A stretch of 64,000 nt of DNA from Paenibacillus sp. JZ16. GTDB lineage: Bacteria > Bacillota > Bacilli > Paenibacillales > Paenibacillaceae. The stretch is taken from positions 496,001 through 560,000 of the forward strand of contig NZ_CP017659.1 of NCBI RefSeq assembly GCF_015326965.1. Reading direction: 5' to 3'. The notes under the pieces were generated by a model that worked only from the letters and a program-made list of their open reading frames with translations, did not search any database and had not been told where the DNA came from. A program made the translations under genes and the position numbers. The first letter of the stretch is position 1, and every line of letters begins with the position of its first letter. This document shows positions 17,815-26,939 of the stretch, in pieces.

Positions 17815-18626
17815 GCAAGTGGGCACCTGTGGTTTGGCTGTGTAAAATTGCTGAAATTTCGCGTGCAGGTTACTACAAATGGAAGAAAAATGCTGCCCTC
17901 AGAGAGAAACGAGCAGACCGGGATGCGGATCTGAAAGCACATATTTTAAGCATTCATCGGCTTCGTCCTTATTTCGGCTACAAACGTATGCGAACCGCGT
18001 TAGGCAAAGAAGGCCTTGTAGTGAATCACAAAAAGGTACGCCGCTTAATGAGAGAACTTCAGATTCGTTCCGTGATTCGCAAGAAACGTCCATTTGCTGG
18101 CCGGAAACCGTCCGTTCTGTTCCGTAATGTCCTAAATCGGGAATTCTCAGCGACAACTCCTGTGCAGAAGCTCGTGACGGATATTACGTATGTCCGGATT
18201 GGGCATGATTTTGCTTATCTCTCCGTGGTGATGGATCTGTACAACAATGAAATTGTAGCGTGGGAACTCTCTGAGCGAAATGACTTAAAACTCGTTACAG
18301 ACACAGTGAAGAAACTGAAATGTGGACCTTCCTTGCTCCACTCGGACCAGGGGTTTCAGTATACAACACAAACCTATGCCAAGTTACTTGAAGAGAAGAA
18401 GCTTACAGGAAGCCATTCCCGGCGTGGAAACTGCTATGACAATGCTTGTATTGAGTCGTTCTTCTCCCACTTAAAGACAGAGAAACTGTATTTGGAGAGA
18501 CCTCAAAATCTGGAGCAAGCCAGGAGCCAAATTACGGAGTATATTTCGTTTTACAACATGGAACGTTTCCAAAACAAACTGGGCGACCTCTCCCCGATTG
18601 AGTTTCGGGAAAAAGTCGCCGCTTAA
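17775..18626 (+). CDS. IS3 transposase OrfB, copy 2 (intact)
   Basis: 283 residues, overlapping OrfA by 40 bases. It has the HTH_21 region (YFGYKRMRTALGKEGLVVNH) followed by the rve catalytic core: D in DITYVRIGHD, D in HSDQGFQY, E in NACIESFFSHLKTE. The C-terminus YISFYNMERFQNKLGDLSPI is typical for the IS3 family (IS150-like group). Probably made mainly as the OrfAB fusion. Confidence 0.95.
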   Translation: MDFEARCQSVREISKWAPVVWLCKIAEISRAGYYKWKKNAALREKRADRDADLKAHILSIHRLRPYFGYKRMRTALGKEGLVVNHKKVRRLMRELQIRSVIRKKRPFAGRKPSVLFRNVLNREFSATTPVQKLVTDITYVRIGHDFAYLSVVMDLYNNEIVAWELSERNDLKLVTDTVKKLKCGPSLLHSDQGFQYTTQTYAKLLEEKKLTGSHSRRGNCYDNACIESFFSHLKTEKLYLERPQNLEQARSQITEYISFYNMERFQNKLGDLSPIEFREKVAA

Positions 18627-18762
18627 TAAAATCTCTTTTTTTAATGTCTACTTGACGGGGCTATGACCAAAGCGTTAACTTCAAGGTCTCTATTTCCATT
18701 TCTTCTACATTGAATATTTGGTCAACTAAGCCTCATCTGTTATGGAAAGCCTAAGCAAATTT

Positions 18763-19827
18763 CTATAGGTCAGTAAGACGTTTAACAACAAGTGGAGTAC
18801 TTTCAGTTGCCTCTGCGCTTAAATTCTTATAGAACTTACCAAAATGATTATGTTGGAATTTCATTTCACCACTAAAATTTATTGCTCTAATTCCTGGAGC
18901 ATACGTATAAGGACTTTTTGCATTTGTTGTTCCTAATACATAATTCAAAGTCCATTTTCCAAAACCTTGGGACATTGAAGATTGATCAGAAATCGTGATA
19001 TTAGTACTATTAAAAGCCCAAGTGAGAGTTGGTACTCCTCCGGTAAGCGAAACTTCAACCGTAGATGACCCTACATCCCCTGTTGGTCCATATGAAATCA
19101 TCTTTTCATCAGGAACATAAGCTTCAACGCTGTGTCTAGAAGATGCTTGGCGAGTTTGATATCCATTGATAGGTTCTGTTTGATTAAATGATTTCATATC
19201 CCAAACGGAAACAGTTTTCCCTCCAGAGATCGCCTTCCCTTGTTTATAATATTCAACAGTACTGTTAAGATATCCGCCAATCGCGGAAGGATTGATATCG
19301 TCATAAATTGCCCAAGAGTAAGTATCTATGTAGTTCGGGGCATCTGACATTGGAGTAACCGTGTTAGTTAATGTTCTCGCATATTCACTCTTTTGACTAT
19401 TAGTTGCCACTTTTATGGCATTCTCCTTAAAGGATTCCATCTCATTAAATTCCATTTCCGAAAAATAATAGTCAGTCATCACAACCCCATTAATAGAACT
19501 TTTACCTAATGCAATAACATTGCTTATTTTCCCGTCTTCGTTAGGTAATTGTTCAACGCTGTTATCAGTCAGTACACTTAACTCATTTTTATCCAGCGGT
19601 TCTCCATTGTTTGAAATGAAGTAATACTCATTTGAAACAACATTTCGCAATGATGATTTGGAAGCATACCCTTGTACAAATTCATCTATATTTGTTTTCA
19701 CTGCCTCCTCTACAGATATTTCCTTAAACCAAGATGGGGACTCAACAGAGTCTGCAAACATGGTTTGGCTGCTCACGCCGATTATAAAAAAACCAGCAAG
19801 AACCATAGAACTAAGAAACTTTTTCAA
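18763..19827 (-). CDS. Secreted protein of unknown function
   Basis: 354 residues from TTG 19827. A signal peptide (KKFLSSMVLAGFFIIGVSSQ, cut after MFA) is followed by a ~130-residue polar helical part and a ~190-residue beta-rich C-terminal domain rich in Ser, Thr and Gly (SYGPTGDVGSSTVEVSLTGG; FNSTNITISDQSSMSQGFGK). No cell-wall anchor or lipobox. I do not recognise the family; secreted toxin-like or coat-like beta proteins are possible. It is not closely bordered by repeat elements. Confidence 0.65.
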   Translation of the reverse strand: MKKFLSSMVLAGFFIIGVSSQTMFADSVESPSWFKEISVEEAVKTNIDEFVQGYASKSSLRNVVSNEYYFISNNGEPLDKNELSVLTDNSVEQLPNEDGKISNVIALGKSSINGVVMTDYYFSEMEFNEMESFKENAIKVATNSQKSEYARTLTNTVTPMSDAPNYIDTYSWAIYDDINPSAIGGYLNSTVEYYKQGKAISGGKTVSVWDMKSFNQTEPINGYQTRQASSRHSVEAYVPDEKMISYGPTGDVGSSTVEVSLTGGVPTLTWAFNSTNITISDQSSMSQGFGKWTLNYVLGTTNAKSPYTYAPGIRAINFSGEMKFQHNHFGKFYKNLSAEATESTPLVVKRLTDL

Positions 19828-20016
19828 AATAACGACCTACTTTCTCATGATGTCAATTAATTTAATCGCTCGAAAAGCATACATTTATTACATCAAGAGG
19901 GTCAACAGGAATATTTTCCTATTAATTTTTGAGAAGCCATCGAATATAGAACTATGGTAGAATGCAAAGTGGACCTAAATAATACTTAATTTATAAAACA
20001 ACAAGGGGAGATTGTA

Positions 20017-20193
20017 ATGCAGGAATTGGAAGGACTACTTCAGTTAGTGGGTGCGTTAACTTTTATACTTAGTATATATACCATGTTTATTATTATTGGA
20101 CATATAAATCGATCTAAGAAAAACGATGCTGAAGTATTAAAAATACTTAAAGAAATAAAAGATAATAATACAGTAAACCGTAAATCACAATAG
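20017..20193 (+). CDS. Short single-span membrane protein
   Basis: 58 residues with AGGGGAG upstream of ATG 20017. One transmembrane helix (LVGALTFILSIYTMFIIIG, about 10-28) and a basic, helical cytoplasmic tail (KKNDAEVLKILKEIKDNN). This design is common among small Bacillus proteins of unknown function; nothing ties it to its neighbours. Confidence 0.6.
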   Translation: MQELEGLLQLVGALTFILSIYTMFIIIGHINRSKKNDAEVLKILKEIKDNNTVNRKSQ

Positions 20194-20438
20194 TTATAAC
20201 ATTGCTCGTTAAAAATGCCTTTCACTACTACATTGTTGCATTTCATCATTTACTGGAGCAACCCATATCGGGATTGAAAGCACCAATGTGTATGCAGCAG
20301 ACGTGGCTTTGACTGACCCTCAGATCTTGGACGACTAGGAGTGAGCAAGGTGCCTGGACAATCTATCCCTGACGACCGCTCGCTTTCGAATTCTTTTCGT
20401 TCGACTCGTCAGATATTATATATAATAATGTGTCATAG
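20194..20438. other. Gene-poor stretch with a possible coding relic
   Basis: No complete gene. On the plus strand a short open run ending at a TAG near 20338 reads GATHIGIESTNVY then AADVALTDPQILDD; the first part recalls the IESTGVY motif of IS110 transposases, but the match is short. Confidence 0.3.
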
Positions 20439-20476
20439 AAAAAGGGATCCAATCCACATCGGATGCCTCCCTTTTT
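20439..20476. terminator. Bidirectional terminator-like hairpin
   Basis: AAAAAGGGATCC...and...GCCTCCCTTTTT form a stem with A/T runs on both sides, between the plus-strand small gene and the minus-strand kinase relic. Confidence 0.55.
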
Positions 20477-20483
20477 CATTTTC

Positions 20484-21284
20484 TTACACCTTATCCACCT
20501 TTTCTTTGGTTGTAGGGCATCTAGCCCCGTGTAATGCTATGCTTCTTTGCAAGCTTAGAATGATCCCTGTCCAACGAGGTGTTTGATAATACCTATAAGT
20601 TCGTTTAAAGTATGTATAGTATTTAAAACATCCAACAGATTTATATAGGGGGACTGCATGGATAATCCTTGCAGTCCCCCTTATTACCGGTAGTATTTGT
20701 TTTGCATAAGAATTCCAGTCTTCTTTGTCTGTGTTTATCTCTACTGTAGGAATGTATGATTGTTTCGCACATTTGCGAAGTTTTCCCTGATCCTCCAAGT
20801 ACTTTTCGCTTGCTTCCGTTAACGTAGAGTTGGTTTTTCAATACATATGGTTTTCCAAGCTTCGCTTCGACTTTCAATAAATCTGGACTCTACAGTATCA
20901 TTGGACAAGGTTAAGAGTACACAATGTGCGTTCAGCCTTGATAGACGTTCACCCATCGACTCAATTTCTGCAGAATTAAGAAATGCTGCTCTATGATTTA
21001 TGTGGAACCTCTCTAAAAGATAAAATATGCCGTTTGACGGTTTAGTATGACCAAGTGAATCAATCCAATTGTATTGTTCCTCAATATAATCAACTTGACG
21101 ATTTAAAAGCAGAATATGTTCTTCCTTTTCCATTGCTCTTAATATGCCTTGGTATGAATGCAAGACTTGTGTATAGTGTTCACTTATTGCAATTATCGTT
21201 TTTTCAGCATTGTGTATTTGACTATGCAATCTCTTTATTGCAGAGGCTATATTAAATTCGAATGTTGATTTATGACCAAAAGAA
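20484..21284 (-). pseudogene. P-loop nucleotide-kinase-like gene, N-terminus lost and frame broken
   Basis: The longest piece (20819-21229, open upstream to about 21284) reads IASAIKRLHSQIHNAEKTII to ERFHINHRAAFLN and LVLLTLS-type strands, the middle of a thymidylate-kinase-like ATPase. A stop near 20819 and a frame change lead to EDQGKLRKCAKQSYIPTVEI, its C-terminal part. The Walker A start that should precede it is missing: the family A element at 21285 lies exactly there. So the 5' end was removed at the element boundary. Confidence 0.6.
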
Positions 21285-21334
21285 TACCGCCTTGTGAAAA
21301 GGCGTTAATTGAACTATCGTTCGCCGTTAGCGCA
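21285..21334. repeat. Family A intergenic element, right half
   Basis: Hairpin ACCGCCTTGTGAAAAGGCG, then ATTGAACTATCG and right core TTCGCCGTTAG. The left core is missing and the truncated kinase gene abuts it. Confidence 0.75.
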
Positions 21335-21398
21335 GTGGATGGTGCTATTCGTTATCCAAGTGCACTGATGTATTGGGCTGTCCTTGAGCGCCCGTAAG

Positions 21399-21917
21399 TT
21401 ACTGTCGTTGGCGTTCATTTGCTTCGATTTGACGGAGGATTTCGTCAACGACGTGCGCGATCGGTGCGGTGGCGTCGATTATAATCCCGTTGTTAGGAAC
21501 GCCTTCTTTCGTTTGATGCAAGCGCGCACTAATTTCCCGTTCCTCTGGTCTGCCACCCCAGTCAGTTGGGTCCAGCGCCACTCGCTCATCAATCCGCCGG
21601 AGAGAGGTTTCCAGGTCGACCTCAAGGACAAACACGCCGTCGAAGAGGTCGATGAATTTGGTGTAATTCCGCGAACCACCGCAGAAAAATGTTACCGCCT
21701 CATCCTGATTGTCGACCAAAGCTTTTACTATATCAACATGCCAAATGTGGTGTTCGGGTTTAAAGCCATCCGTCGGGGTACCAGTTTCCGGATCGCCTTG
21801 ATATGCCAATTCACGGTCACCATGAATAGCATGGTAGCCGCGCCGCTGCAATTCGTTGCAGACCGTAGTTTTGCCGGCGCCGGAAACGCCTTCAATCAGA
21901 TAATTCCTAATGCCCAT
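21399..21917 (-). CDS. AAA_33-type P-loop nucleotide kinase
   Basis: Start ATG 21917 with GGAGGG upstream; 172 residues. Walker A is LIEGVSGAGKTTVCNEL (about residues 7-23). GDRELAYQGDPETG, FCGGSRNYTKFIDLFDGVFV and the lid-like RVALDPTDWG follow, as in small kinases related to shikimate/gluconate and antibiotic kinases. It is the only gene between two element halves. Cassette-borne kinases of this kind often act on small molecules; substrate unknown. Confidence 0.75.
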   Translation of the reverse strand: MGIRNYLIEGVSGAGKTTVCNELQRRGYHAIHGDRELAYQGDPETGTPTDGFKPEHHIWHVDIVKALVDNQDEAVTFFCGGSRNYTKFIDLFDGVFVLEVDLETSLRRIDERVALDPTDWGGRPEEREISARLHQTKEGVPNNGIIIDATAPIAHVVDEILRQIEANERQRQ

Positions 21918-21977
21918 GGCAGACCCTCCATTCAACTGGATAAGCACAATATATTAGATGTTTCTATCTGTCACTAA

Positions 21978-22010
21978 ACTGCCCGTTTTTAGTTTAACAA
22001 AAATAAGTAG
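21978..22010. repeat. Family A intergenic element, left half
   Basis: ACTGCCCGTTTTTAGTTTAAC followed by AAAAATAAGTAGC; the stem and the right core are missing because IS1595-type sequence joins here. Confidence 0.6.
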
Positions 22011-22425
22011 CAAGCCGAAGCTTTTCATTCGTATCAGTAACCACAAACAGGCACGATTTGACCAACATATTTTTCTTATTCGAAACCGTATTCTCACATT
22101 CCTTGCTGTCTATATAACGGAACCAAGCCAAATAGTTTTGCAAATACTTGGTCGCAACACCATTGAAGCGGTCCATCCATTTCTTCAAGCGACTGTGGTA
22201 GCTGTTGACGTTTTGAATGTGGTATACGCCTTTCACATGTTGTTTTCCGTCGGATTTGAAGCGGTAATGAGCTAAGCCTTTCGCGTTCGCATAGGAACTG
22301 AATGCTCGCCATGCATCCGTACAAAGCACGTTAGAGTCCGATAGATGACCGCCGATCGCTTCATCCAGCTTCGTTGTCTGAATACCAATCTTTGGTAGTA
22401 GTTTTACCCAATTATCGTTCTCCAC
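21994..22425 (-). pseudogene. IS1595-family transposase, C-terminal fragment
   Basis: Readable as 140 residues: SNVLCTDAWRAFSSYANAKG, then HYRFKSDGKQHVKGVYHIQN, NSYHSRLKKWMDRFNGVATK and YLQNYLAWF, the last third of the ISXO2-like DDE domain. The zinc-ribbon N-terminus and first catalytic Asp are missing upstream, and no inverted repeats are seen. It lies inside a split family A element. Confidence 0.85.
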
Positions 22426-22555
22426 TATTAATTAGTTTTCTTGTAATAAGAGATGCCATCTGTATAGACTTTATAAAGCTAACCCCTACAAAGTAATAAC
22501 TCATAAGCAAAGTTGCAAAAAAATAAACTCCCACTCCTAAGATAAACTTAAACAT
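22412..22555 (-). CDS. Small membrane protein
   Basis: 47 residues from ATG 22555 with GGTAAGGGGTG upstream. One hydrophobic span, FKFILGVGVYFFATLLMSYY, extending to FVGVSFIKS, then a polar tail. The last codons overlap the IS1595 relic, so the original C-terminus may have been lost. Unrecognised. Confidence 0.45.
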   Translation of the reverse strand: MFKFILGVGVYFFATLLMSYYFVGVSFIKSIQMASLITRKLINSGER

Positions 22556-22575
22556 ATTTACACCCCTTACCTTCC

Positions 22576-22660
22576 CATGCCCGTTAGTTGAATTAAAGGG
22601 CAGACGAACGATATGACCGGCTGCCTCTTTATCTTTATTGAACTAACGTTTCTCGTTAGC
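22576..22660. repeat. Family A intergenic element, complete
   Basis: CATGCCCGTTAGTTGAAT, GGGCAGACGAACG...CCGGCTGCC stem, ATTGAACTAACG, right core TTTCTCGTTAG. Confidence 0.85.
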
Positions 22661-22701
22661 TATGTAAGCCTGCTTTTTCTAATTCAGCTTATTATCCTAC
22701 C

Positions 22702-23543
22702 TCAGTTAGATGGGATCACCTTCAGCATTAATCTGAACGACCGTTTCGCTGAGCTGTAACGGCATGGTAGCCGGCAAGTGACCGCTTTGAAGGACAGCTT
22801 AGATAAATGCCGTGTGGCTTCAATCGTAACGGAATGAACCGGGGAAGCATGAAGGTCGCCGTAGTGGAGCGGCACGTCGGAGAACGACATATGTTGTGCT
22901 CCGTATACCCGATAGAACCTGGCATTTATTAGAGCCTTGTAAGCAATACGTTGTCCATCGATGTAATCGTACGCGATTTTCTCATACATGACTGCTGCCA
23001 TCGATCCATAAGTCGAAGCCTCTTGCCGCAACAACAAAACCGGAACAATGGACGTATTTCATCCAGACAGAAGAGATGAAAGCTAGGATCGAGAAGGATA
23101 GCAGCCTTGATGCGATTCACCAACTTGGCGGCTTCTAGGACTGCCACACCGCCCAGTAAACACGGATTCGTGCGAGGCACTAATAGTGACAATAATATAT
23201 CCCCTCGGCACAAGATGCGAAATAATCCCAAGATACATATCGCGTTCTACACCGAATCCCGGTGAAAAGAGAATCACTGGCCATGTCCCTTTGTTTGCAT
23301 CTGTCTTATCACGTGTCGTCAAATTATCGATGACGTTCAGATTTTCAAACCCCCCATCTTCCTTAAAAAAATAGCGGCTACTTCCGTTTGACAAGGTGCG
23401 TATAGGTCTAGCCCTCTAAGTGGGTGCCCCTCGGACGAGGGGTAAAAAACGCTGATAGCGAGTCGTGGGTTCTGTTCCAAAACTCGGATGATCCTCCCGA
23501 TCATCTTGTCACTCCATTCGTGAATGCTATATAAATATTCCAC
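22702..23543 (-). pseudogene. Alpha/beta hydrolase (PAF-acetylhydrolase/dienelactone-hydrolase-like), broken
   Basis: Pieces in three frames line up into one protein: LAISVFYPSSEGHPLRGLDL (start near 23543), WPVILFSPGFGVERDMYLGI then IISHLVPRGYIIVTISASHE, GGVAVLEAAKLVNRIKAAIL then LDPSF, and a C-terminal AQHMSFSDVPLHYGDL. The order and the GF(G) and HMSFSD motifs fit PAF-acetylhydrolase-type esterases. The nucleophile-elbow region is damaged, and at least three frame changes make it a pseudogene. It fills one interval between repeats. Confidence 0.8.
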
Positions 23544-23557
23544 TTGTTTCCACCTAA

Positions 23558-23732
23558 TCCTTCCCGTTTGCTTAATGAAACGGCATGGAAACCCAGTTAG
23601 ATACTTATCTCATCGGTAATCGGCACTTATTCTTGTCCTTTACGGCAATCGGGACAAGAACTTGTACCCGATAAAACAAAAAAGCCGCTAAATTAGCGAC
23701 TTTCTATGGGACCATGATCTTGTCGCCCGACA
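23558..23732. repeat. Family B intergenic repeat, shortened
   Basis: Core variant TTCCCGTTTGCTTAATG; the central palindrome has lost part of its left arm (CGGGACAAGAACTTGTACCC remains); AGCCGCTAAATTAGCGAC stem kept. Bases 23733-23832 hold no gene. Confidence 0.8.
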
Positions 23733-23832
23733 TGTCCCTCGACATTATAAGTTGAAATCATGTTGATCTGGCAAACATCGGACTAATCTACTACCGCTGT
23801 CGCATGAATAAAATAAATCAATCATCCATATT

Positions 23833-24480
23833 TTAAGTGAGTCCCTCCACTTTCTTATTTAAGCGAAGTATGTCTCCACGGTCACCGTAAAAACAGATTC
23901 TCAAATACTCTCCAAACACTCTCGAGCGACCTATTGAACTGTGCATCCAGTTTTCTCTGTTTATCGTTTGGCCATTATAACTTGAATCAAAGCCATATGA
24001 AAAATAATTAATTTTTGGGGGCAAATGCTTCGCTAATGTACGATATTGTCTGCCTGCACCATGAGATTTGCATACAATTAGAAGTGACTCGATAGCGTCG
24101 AAGTTAAATACTTCTTTAGCGAATAAAACATTCTCTAACGTATTCCTTGAGCGATCTTCGTAAACGATTACATTTAAAGGAATACCTGCCTCAGTTAGTT
24201 TATTAACAATGACATGCGCTTCGGGTACAGTTTTATCTACCCAATTCTCATGCTTGATTCCTGTAGGGCTGACTCCTCCTGTGACAATAATAGTTCTTCC
24301 CAAGCCTCTTTTATAAGCGTCAATCGCGGCTTCCCAATGCCCTGGATGAGTACCTCCAAAAACAAAAATAGCATCGCAAGGTAATATTTCCTTAGATAAG
24401 AAAACGATATCAGTTAATTCTGTTATCTGTACTTCAGTTAATTCAGGGACTACAGGATCTTTAGGTATTTGAGGTTGCAT
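23833..24480 (-). CDS. YdcF/SanA-like protein (DUF218), divergent member
   Basis: 215 residues from ATG 24480 with AAGGAGGG upstream. DUF218 motifs: CDAIFVFGGTHPGHWEAAID, TIIVTGGVSPTG, SRNTLENVLFAKEVFN and SLLIVCKSHGAGRQYRTL. No membrane anchor. Only distantly related to the two near-identical copies at 7239 and 30058, so the array holds three DUF218 cassettes of two lineages. Biochemical role unclear. Confidence 0.85.
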   Translation of the reverse strand: MQPQIPKDPVVPELTEVQITELTDIVFLSKEILPCDAIFVFGGTHPGHWEAAIDAYKRGLGRTIIVTGGVSPTGIKHENWVDKTVPEAHVIVNKLTEAGIPLNVIVYEDRSRNTLENVLFAKEVFNFDAIESLLIVCKSHGAGRQYRTLAKHLPPKINYFSYGFDSSYNGQTINRENWMHSSIGRSRVFGEYLRICFYGDRGDILRLNKKVEGLT

Positions 24481-24620
24481 ATAACACCCTCCTTAATTCA
24501 AATCATTATTCTAATATATGCGTCGTATCTAATTAACTACTGACAATTTACATATTTCTGCCTTTAAATTGAGCAATGACGCTTTTCAATTATCGGTTAA
24601 TATTTACTTGTGCGTGCAAT

Positions 24621-24675
24621 CCTGTTGGTTAGATTAAATAAAAAGAGCAGCCATTGTTTCTGTCGGCTGCTTTCG
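24621..24675. repeat. Family A intergenic element, left half
   Basis: CCTGTTGGTTAGATTAAAT core variant, then GAGCAGCC...GGCTGCTTTCG stem. Confidence 0.6.
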
Positions 24676-24863
24676 TGCTTATTCATCAATAACAGGCTGT
24701 CTTCTAGTCTTTAATGAGCTGCCGTCTTCTGGAGAGTATCCAAAATCACTTCACTTTGTTTAAAGGAATCTCAGCAAGTGAATGTAACAATTTAATTTGG
24801 TGTATTATGCCCTGCTTATTATTTTTTATTAAATGGATAAGAGGAAGTGAGTTTTCTATAGCT
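24676..24863. other. Interval between two element halves, no intact gene
   Basis: Lies between a left and a right half of family A. Both strands are interrupted by stops; it may be the remains of a cassette. Confidence 0.4.
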
Positions 24864-24929
24864 AAACAGCCGATAACTCTGGCCGGCAGCTTTTTTGTCA
24901 TTATTGACCTATCGTTCTCCGTTAGCGTA
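24864..24929. repeat. Family A intergenic element, right half
   Basis: AACAGCCGATAACTCTGGCC...stem with T-run, ATTGACCTATCG, right core TTCTCCGTTAG, ending at the stop of the LRR gene. Confidence 0.75.
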
Positions 24930-24939
24930 ATGCATTACG

Positions 24940-25992
24940 CTACTGTTCTGATTCAATCGTTTCCCATAACGAATCCCGTGACACATTTAAATATTTCAAT
25001 TGCTTCATACCATAGAGGAAATCTGGCTTGCGATTGATCATGCTCATTCCTAAGTCCAAGATTCGCAGGTGCTTCAGCTTCTCTAGCTCGAGGGGTAGCT
25101 CATGGATCGAGGTGTATTGAATCGTAAGCTGCTCCAGTTGTTCCAACTTTCCAATCTCCGGTGGGATGCTGTTTAGGCTGATCTCTTCCTTCGGCTTAAC
25201 CCGATACCCGGGAGCCGGCCGATCCGAGCTCGCACATTGGATGCAAAGCTCTCTCAGGTTCTTCAGTCTGGCTATTGATGCGGGAATACTCTCCAAATCA
25301 GCCGTCATGACTTTCAAGCGTTCAAGCTTGCTTATTTCGAACAGCCCTTCGGGTAGACGATAAAGATCCTGTTCAAAAATTTCTAGATCACGCATCTCTG
25401 TAAGCTCCCGGATTCGCTCAGGCAGCTCTGTCAGCCCATGTCCGCTTATATACAGCCGGTCGGTTTTATGCTTAATGGCATCATCTAGCAGACGATTCAG
25501 GTCCCGGTGAGACTTTAATTCCAAAAAAAGCCCTGTAATTCGATCCATCAGTTCGATTGCTTCTTCCTCAGTTAATTCCATACCATACATATGTTCATGG
25601 ACAACCGAGTAAAGGTAGTTTCCGCCACCTTCTTTCAAGAAACACAAGTCTTCCGGCAAGCTAGGGTAAATCCAATCCGACAGGCGGTTTGCCATTTGCT
25701 TCAGCAAGTACCCGGTTTCTTCGCAGCATCTATAAAAATAGTAGGTTCCTGCAGTATAAAAGGCATTACTGCGATAGGTATTTCTTATTTGTGTAAACTC
25801 ATCCCTATTATCACCTTGGATTATGATTGTTTTCACCAGATAAGGTTCCAACGCTTCCAATACGCTTGTGTAATGGCTCCTTACCACATCACCCGGAATT
25901 TTCTCCCCAAGTACAAAACATTCCGAGTTCCGTATTGCCAAATCTATTACCTGCTCGTAAGCTTCACCTTTAGGGTCTGTATACATTCTCAT
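24940..25992 (-). CDS. Leucine-rich-repeat protein
   Basis: I chose ATG 25992 (GGAG nine bases before); an ATG 21 bases earlier has no ribosome site. About 350 residues. The first ~170 are a helical domain I do not recognise (YTAGTYYFYRCCEETGYLLK; MELTEEEAIELMDRITGLFL). From about 190 on are six or seven LRRs of the ~23-residue bacterial type: LTELPERIRELTEMRDLEIF, LYRLPEGLFEISKLERLKVM, LESIPASIARLKNLRELCIQ, LNSIPPEIGKLEQLEQLTIQ, and so on. No signal peptide, so cytoplasmic; a protein-binding role is likely. Single gene between repeats. Confidence 0.75.
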   Translation of the reverse strand: MRMYTDPKGEAYEQVIDLAIRNSECFVLGEKIPGDVVRSHYTSVLEALEPYLVKTIIIQGDNRDEFTQIRNTYRSNAFYTAGTYYFYRCCEETGYLLKQMANRLSDWIYPSLPEDLCFLKEGGGNYLYSVVHEHMYGMELTEEEAIELMDRITGLFLELKSHRDLNRLLDDAIKHKTDRLYISGHGLTELPERIRELTEMRDLEIFEQDLYRLPEGLFEISKLERLKVMTADLESIPASIARLKNLRELCIQCASSDRPAPGYRVKPKEEISLNSIPPEIGKLEQLEQLTIQYTSIHELPLELEKLKHLRILDLGMSMINRKPDFLYGMKQLKYLNVSRDSLWETIESEQ

Positions 25993-26060
25993 CCCATAAG
26001 TCTCCATTCCCATTCAAAGTAATAATATTTTTAATACATAATACCATAAATTGGAACTAT

Positions 26061-26146
26061 CCTGCCCGTTAGCTTAATGAAAATGGCAGGGACCTCTTGG
26101 CCGAACTGCCGTTGTGTCTATTCAGCTATAGTTTCCCGTTAGCGTA
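26061..26146. repeat. Family A intergenic element, complete
   Basis: CCTGCCCGTTAGCTTAATG, GGCAGGGACCTCTTGGCC...CTGCC stem, TTCAGCTATAG, right core TTTCCCGTTAG. Confidence 0.88.
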
Positions 26147-26239
26147 ACAAAGGCAGGATTGTCACCCGACACCGATGTTTATATATATAAGTTAATTCTG
26201 TAAAAAATGCCCATGATCCCTTCTTTCTTGCGGATGAAA

Positions 26240-26264
26240 AAGGAGCTGCCTTAGGAAGCTCCTT
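26240..26264. terminator. Bidirectional hairpin after the GNAT gene
   Basis: AAGGAGCTGCCTTAGG... pairs with ...AGCTCCTT; it lies just past the stop of the minus-strand GNAT gene. Confidence 0.55.
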
Positions 26265-26269
26265 CTCCT

Positions 26270-26857
26270 TCAACCTATTTTGAGTTTCTCATTTTGCTTC
26301 TGTATAAACTCATCTTTGGTTAAACCAAACAAAATAAAATCTAAATATTGACCATTTATATATACCACCTGTCGCCGTATACCTTCTTGAATGCAGCCAA
26401 GTTTTTGCATCATTTTCGAAGAACCTTCATTTCCTTCAAGAACATAGTCATTAAATTTATTAAGTCTTCGTTCCAAAAAGGCATATTTTAAGAGAATTTC
26501 CATAGCCCTTGTACCGTAACCCTGACCACGATACTCTTTATCTATCACTATTCCAATACTAAATGTCCCGTTTCTCTCGTCGATACTGTTTAAATTGATA
26601 CCGCCTATACTTTCCCCATTCAGCTTATCAATGGTAAACATGATCCGTCCGTTTGTAGAAGAGAAATTAGCATTTTCCTCTACAAATTTTTTTGCCCCAG
26701 AAATTGTTGGTGGTAATTCAATAGCACATTCTAAAAGACGACGTGCCGGAGTATCAAAGTCGCTTATGTAACAACTTTCCCAATCTTCGGCCTGTATGGC
26801 ACGCAATCTAACTTCATCATCTTGCCAGTAATAATTGCTATAATCTATACTTCTCAT
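26270..26857 (-). CDS. GNAT-family N-acetyltransferase (RimJ/RimL-like)
   Basis: Start ATG 26857 with AGAGGGTGGG upstream; about 195 residues. RimL-type layout: VRLRAIQAEDWESCYISDFD at the N-terminus, then GGINLNSIDERNGTFSIGIV, and motif A for acetyl-CoA, DKEYRGQGYGTRAMEILLKY (R/Q-x-x-G-x-G/A as RGQGYG), followed by YVLEGNEGSSKMMQKLGCIQ then EGI. Acetyl transfer to an amine (peptide, antibiotic or other small molecule) is expected; substrate unknown. Single cassette gene. Confidence 0.85.
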   Translation of the reverse strand: MRSIDYSNYYWQDDEVRLRAIQAEDWESCYISDFDTPARRLLECAIELPPTISGAKKFVEENANFSSTNGRIMFTIDKLNGESIGGINLNSIDERNGTFSIGIVIDKEYRGQGYGTRAMEILLKYAFLERRLNKFNDYVLEGNEGSSKMMQKLGCIQEGIRRQVVYINGQYLDFILFGLTKDEFIQKQNEKLKIG

Positions 26858-26939
26858 TATACCCACCCTCTCAAGAATAAAATGTGGTTCCAGTTTTCTA
26901 AAACCATATATTAATTTACTAAGCGGAGTTACAACCACA

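Larger units (their letters stand above)
17390..18669 (+). mobile_element. IS3-family insertion sequence, copy 2 (1280 bp)
   Basis: Opposite orientation to copy 1 and the same length. Ends are TGGTATTATCCCC (left) and the complement of TGGTCATAGCCCC (right). A 3-bp target duplication, AAG, flanks it (17387-17389 and 18670-18672). Both frames are intact, so this copy is probably functional and may be the source of copy 1 or the reverse. Confidence 0.95.
16982..18699 (-). pseudogene. Unknown gene split by IS copy 2
   Basis: Joining the two sides of the IS and removing one copy of the AAG target repeat restores a frame from ATG 18699: MEIETLKLTLRGL, then FCPLLLFKNKFELDRIQDEY to KISVCRRFR, an in-frame stop at 17222, then SFNSWIYFKTFHENVELGLK to FNKDENTV at 16982. 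So one gene of about 150 residues is interrupted by the 1280-bp IS and one stop codon. I do not recognise the family. Confidence 0.6.

Noticed and set aside
21384..21977. Plus-strand 197-codon frame opposite the P-loop kinase
   Set aside because: It is the antisense shadow of the kinase gene, which has Walker A and a good ribosome site.
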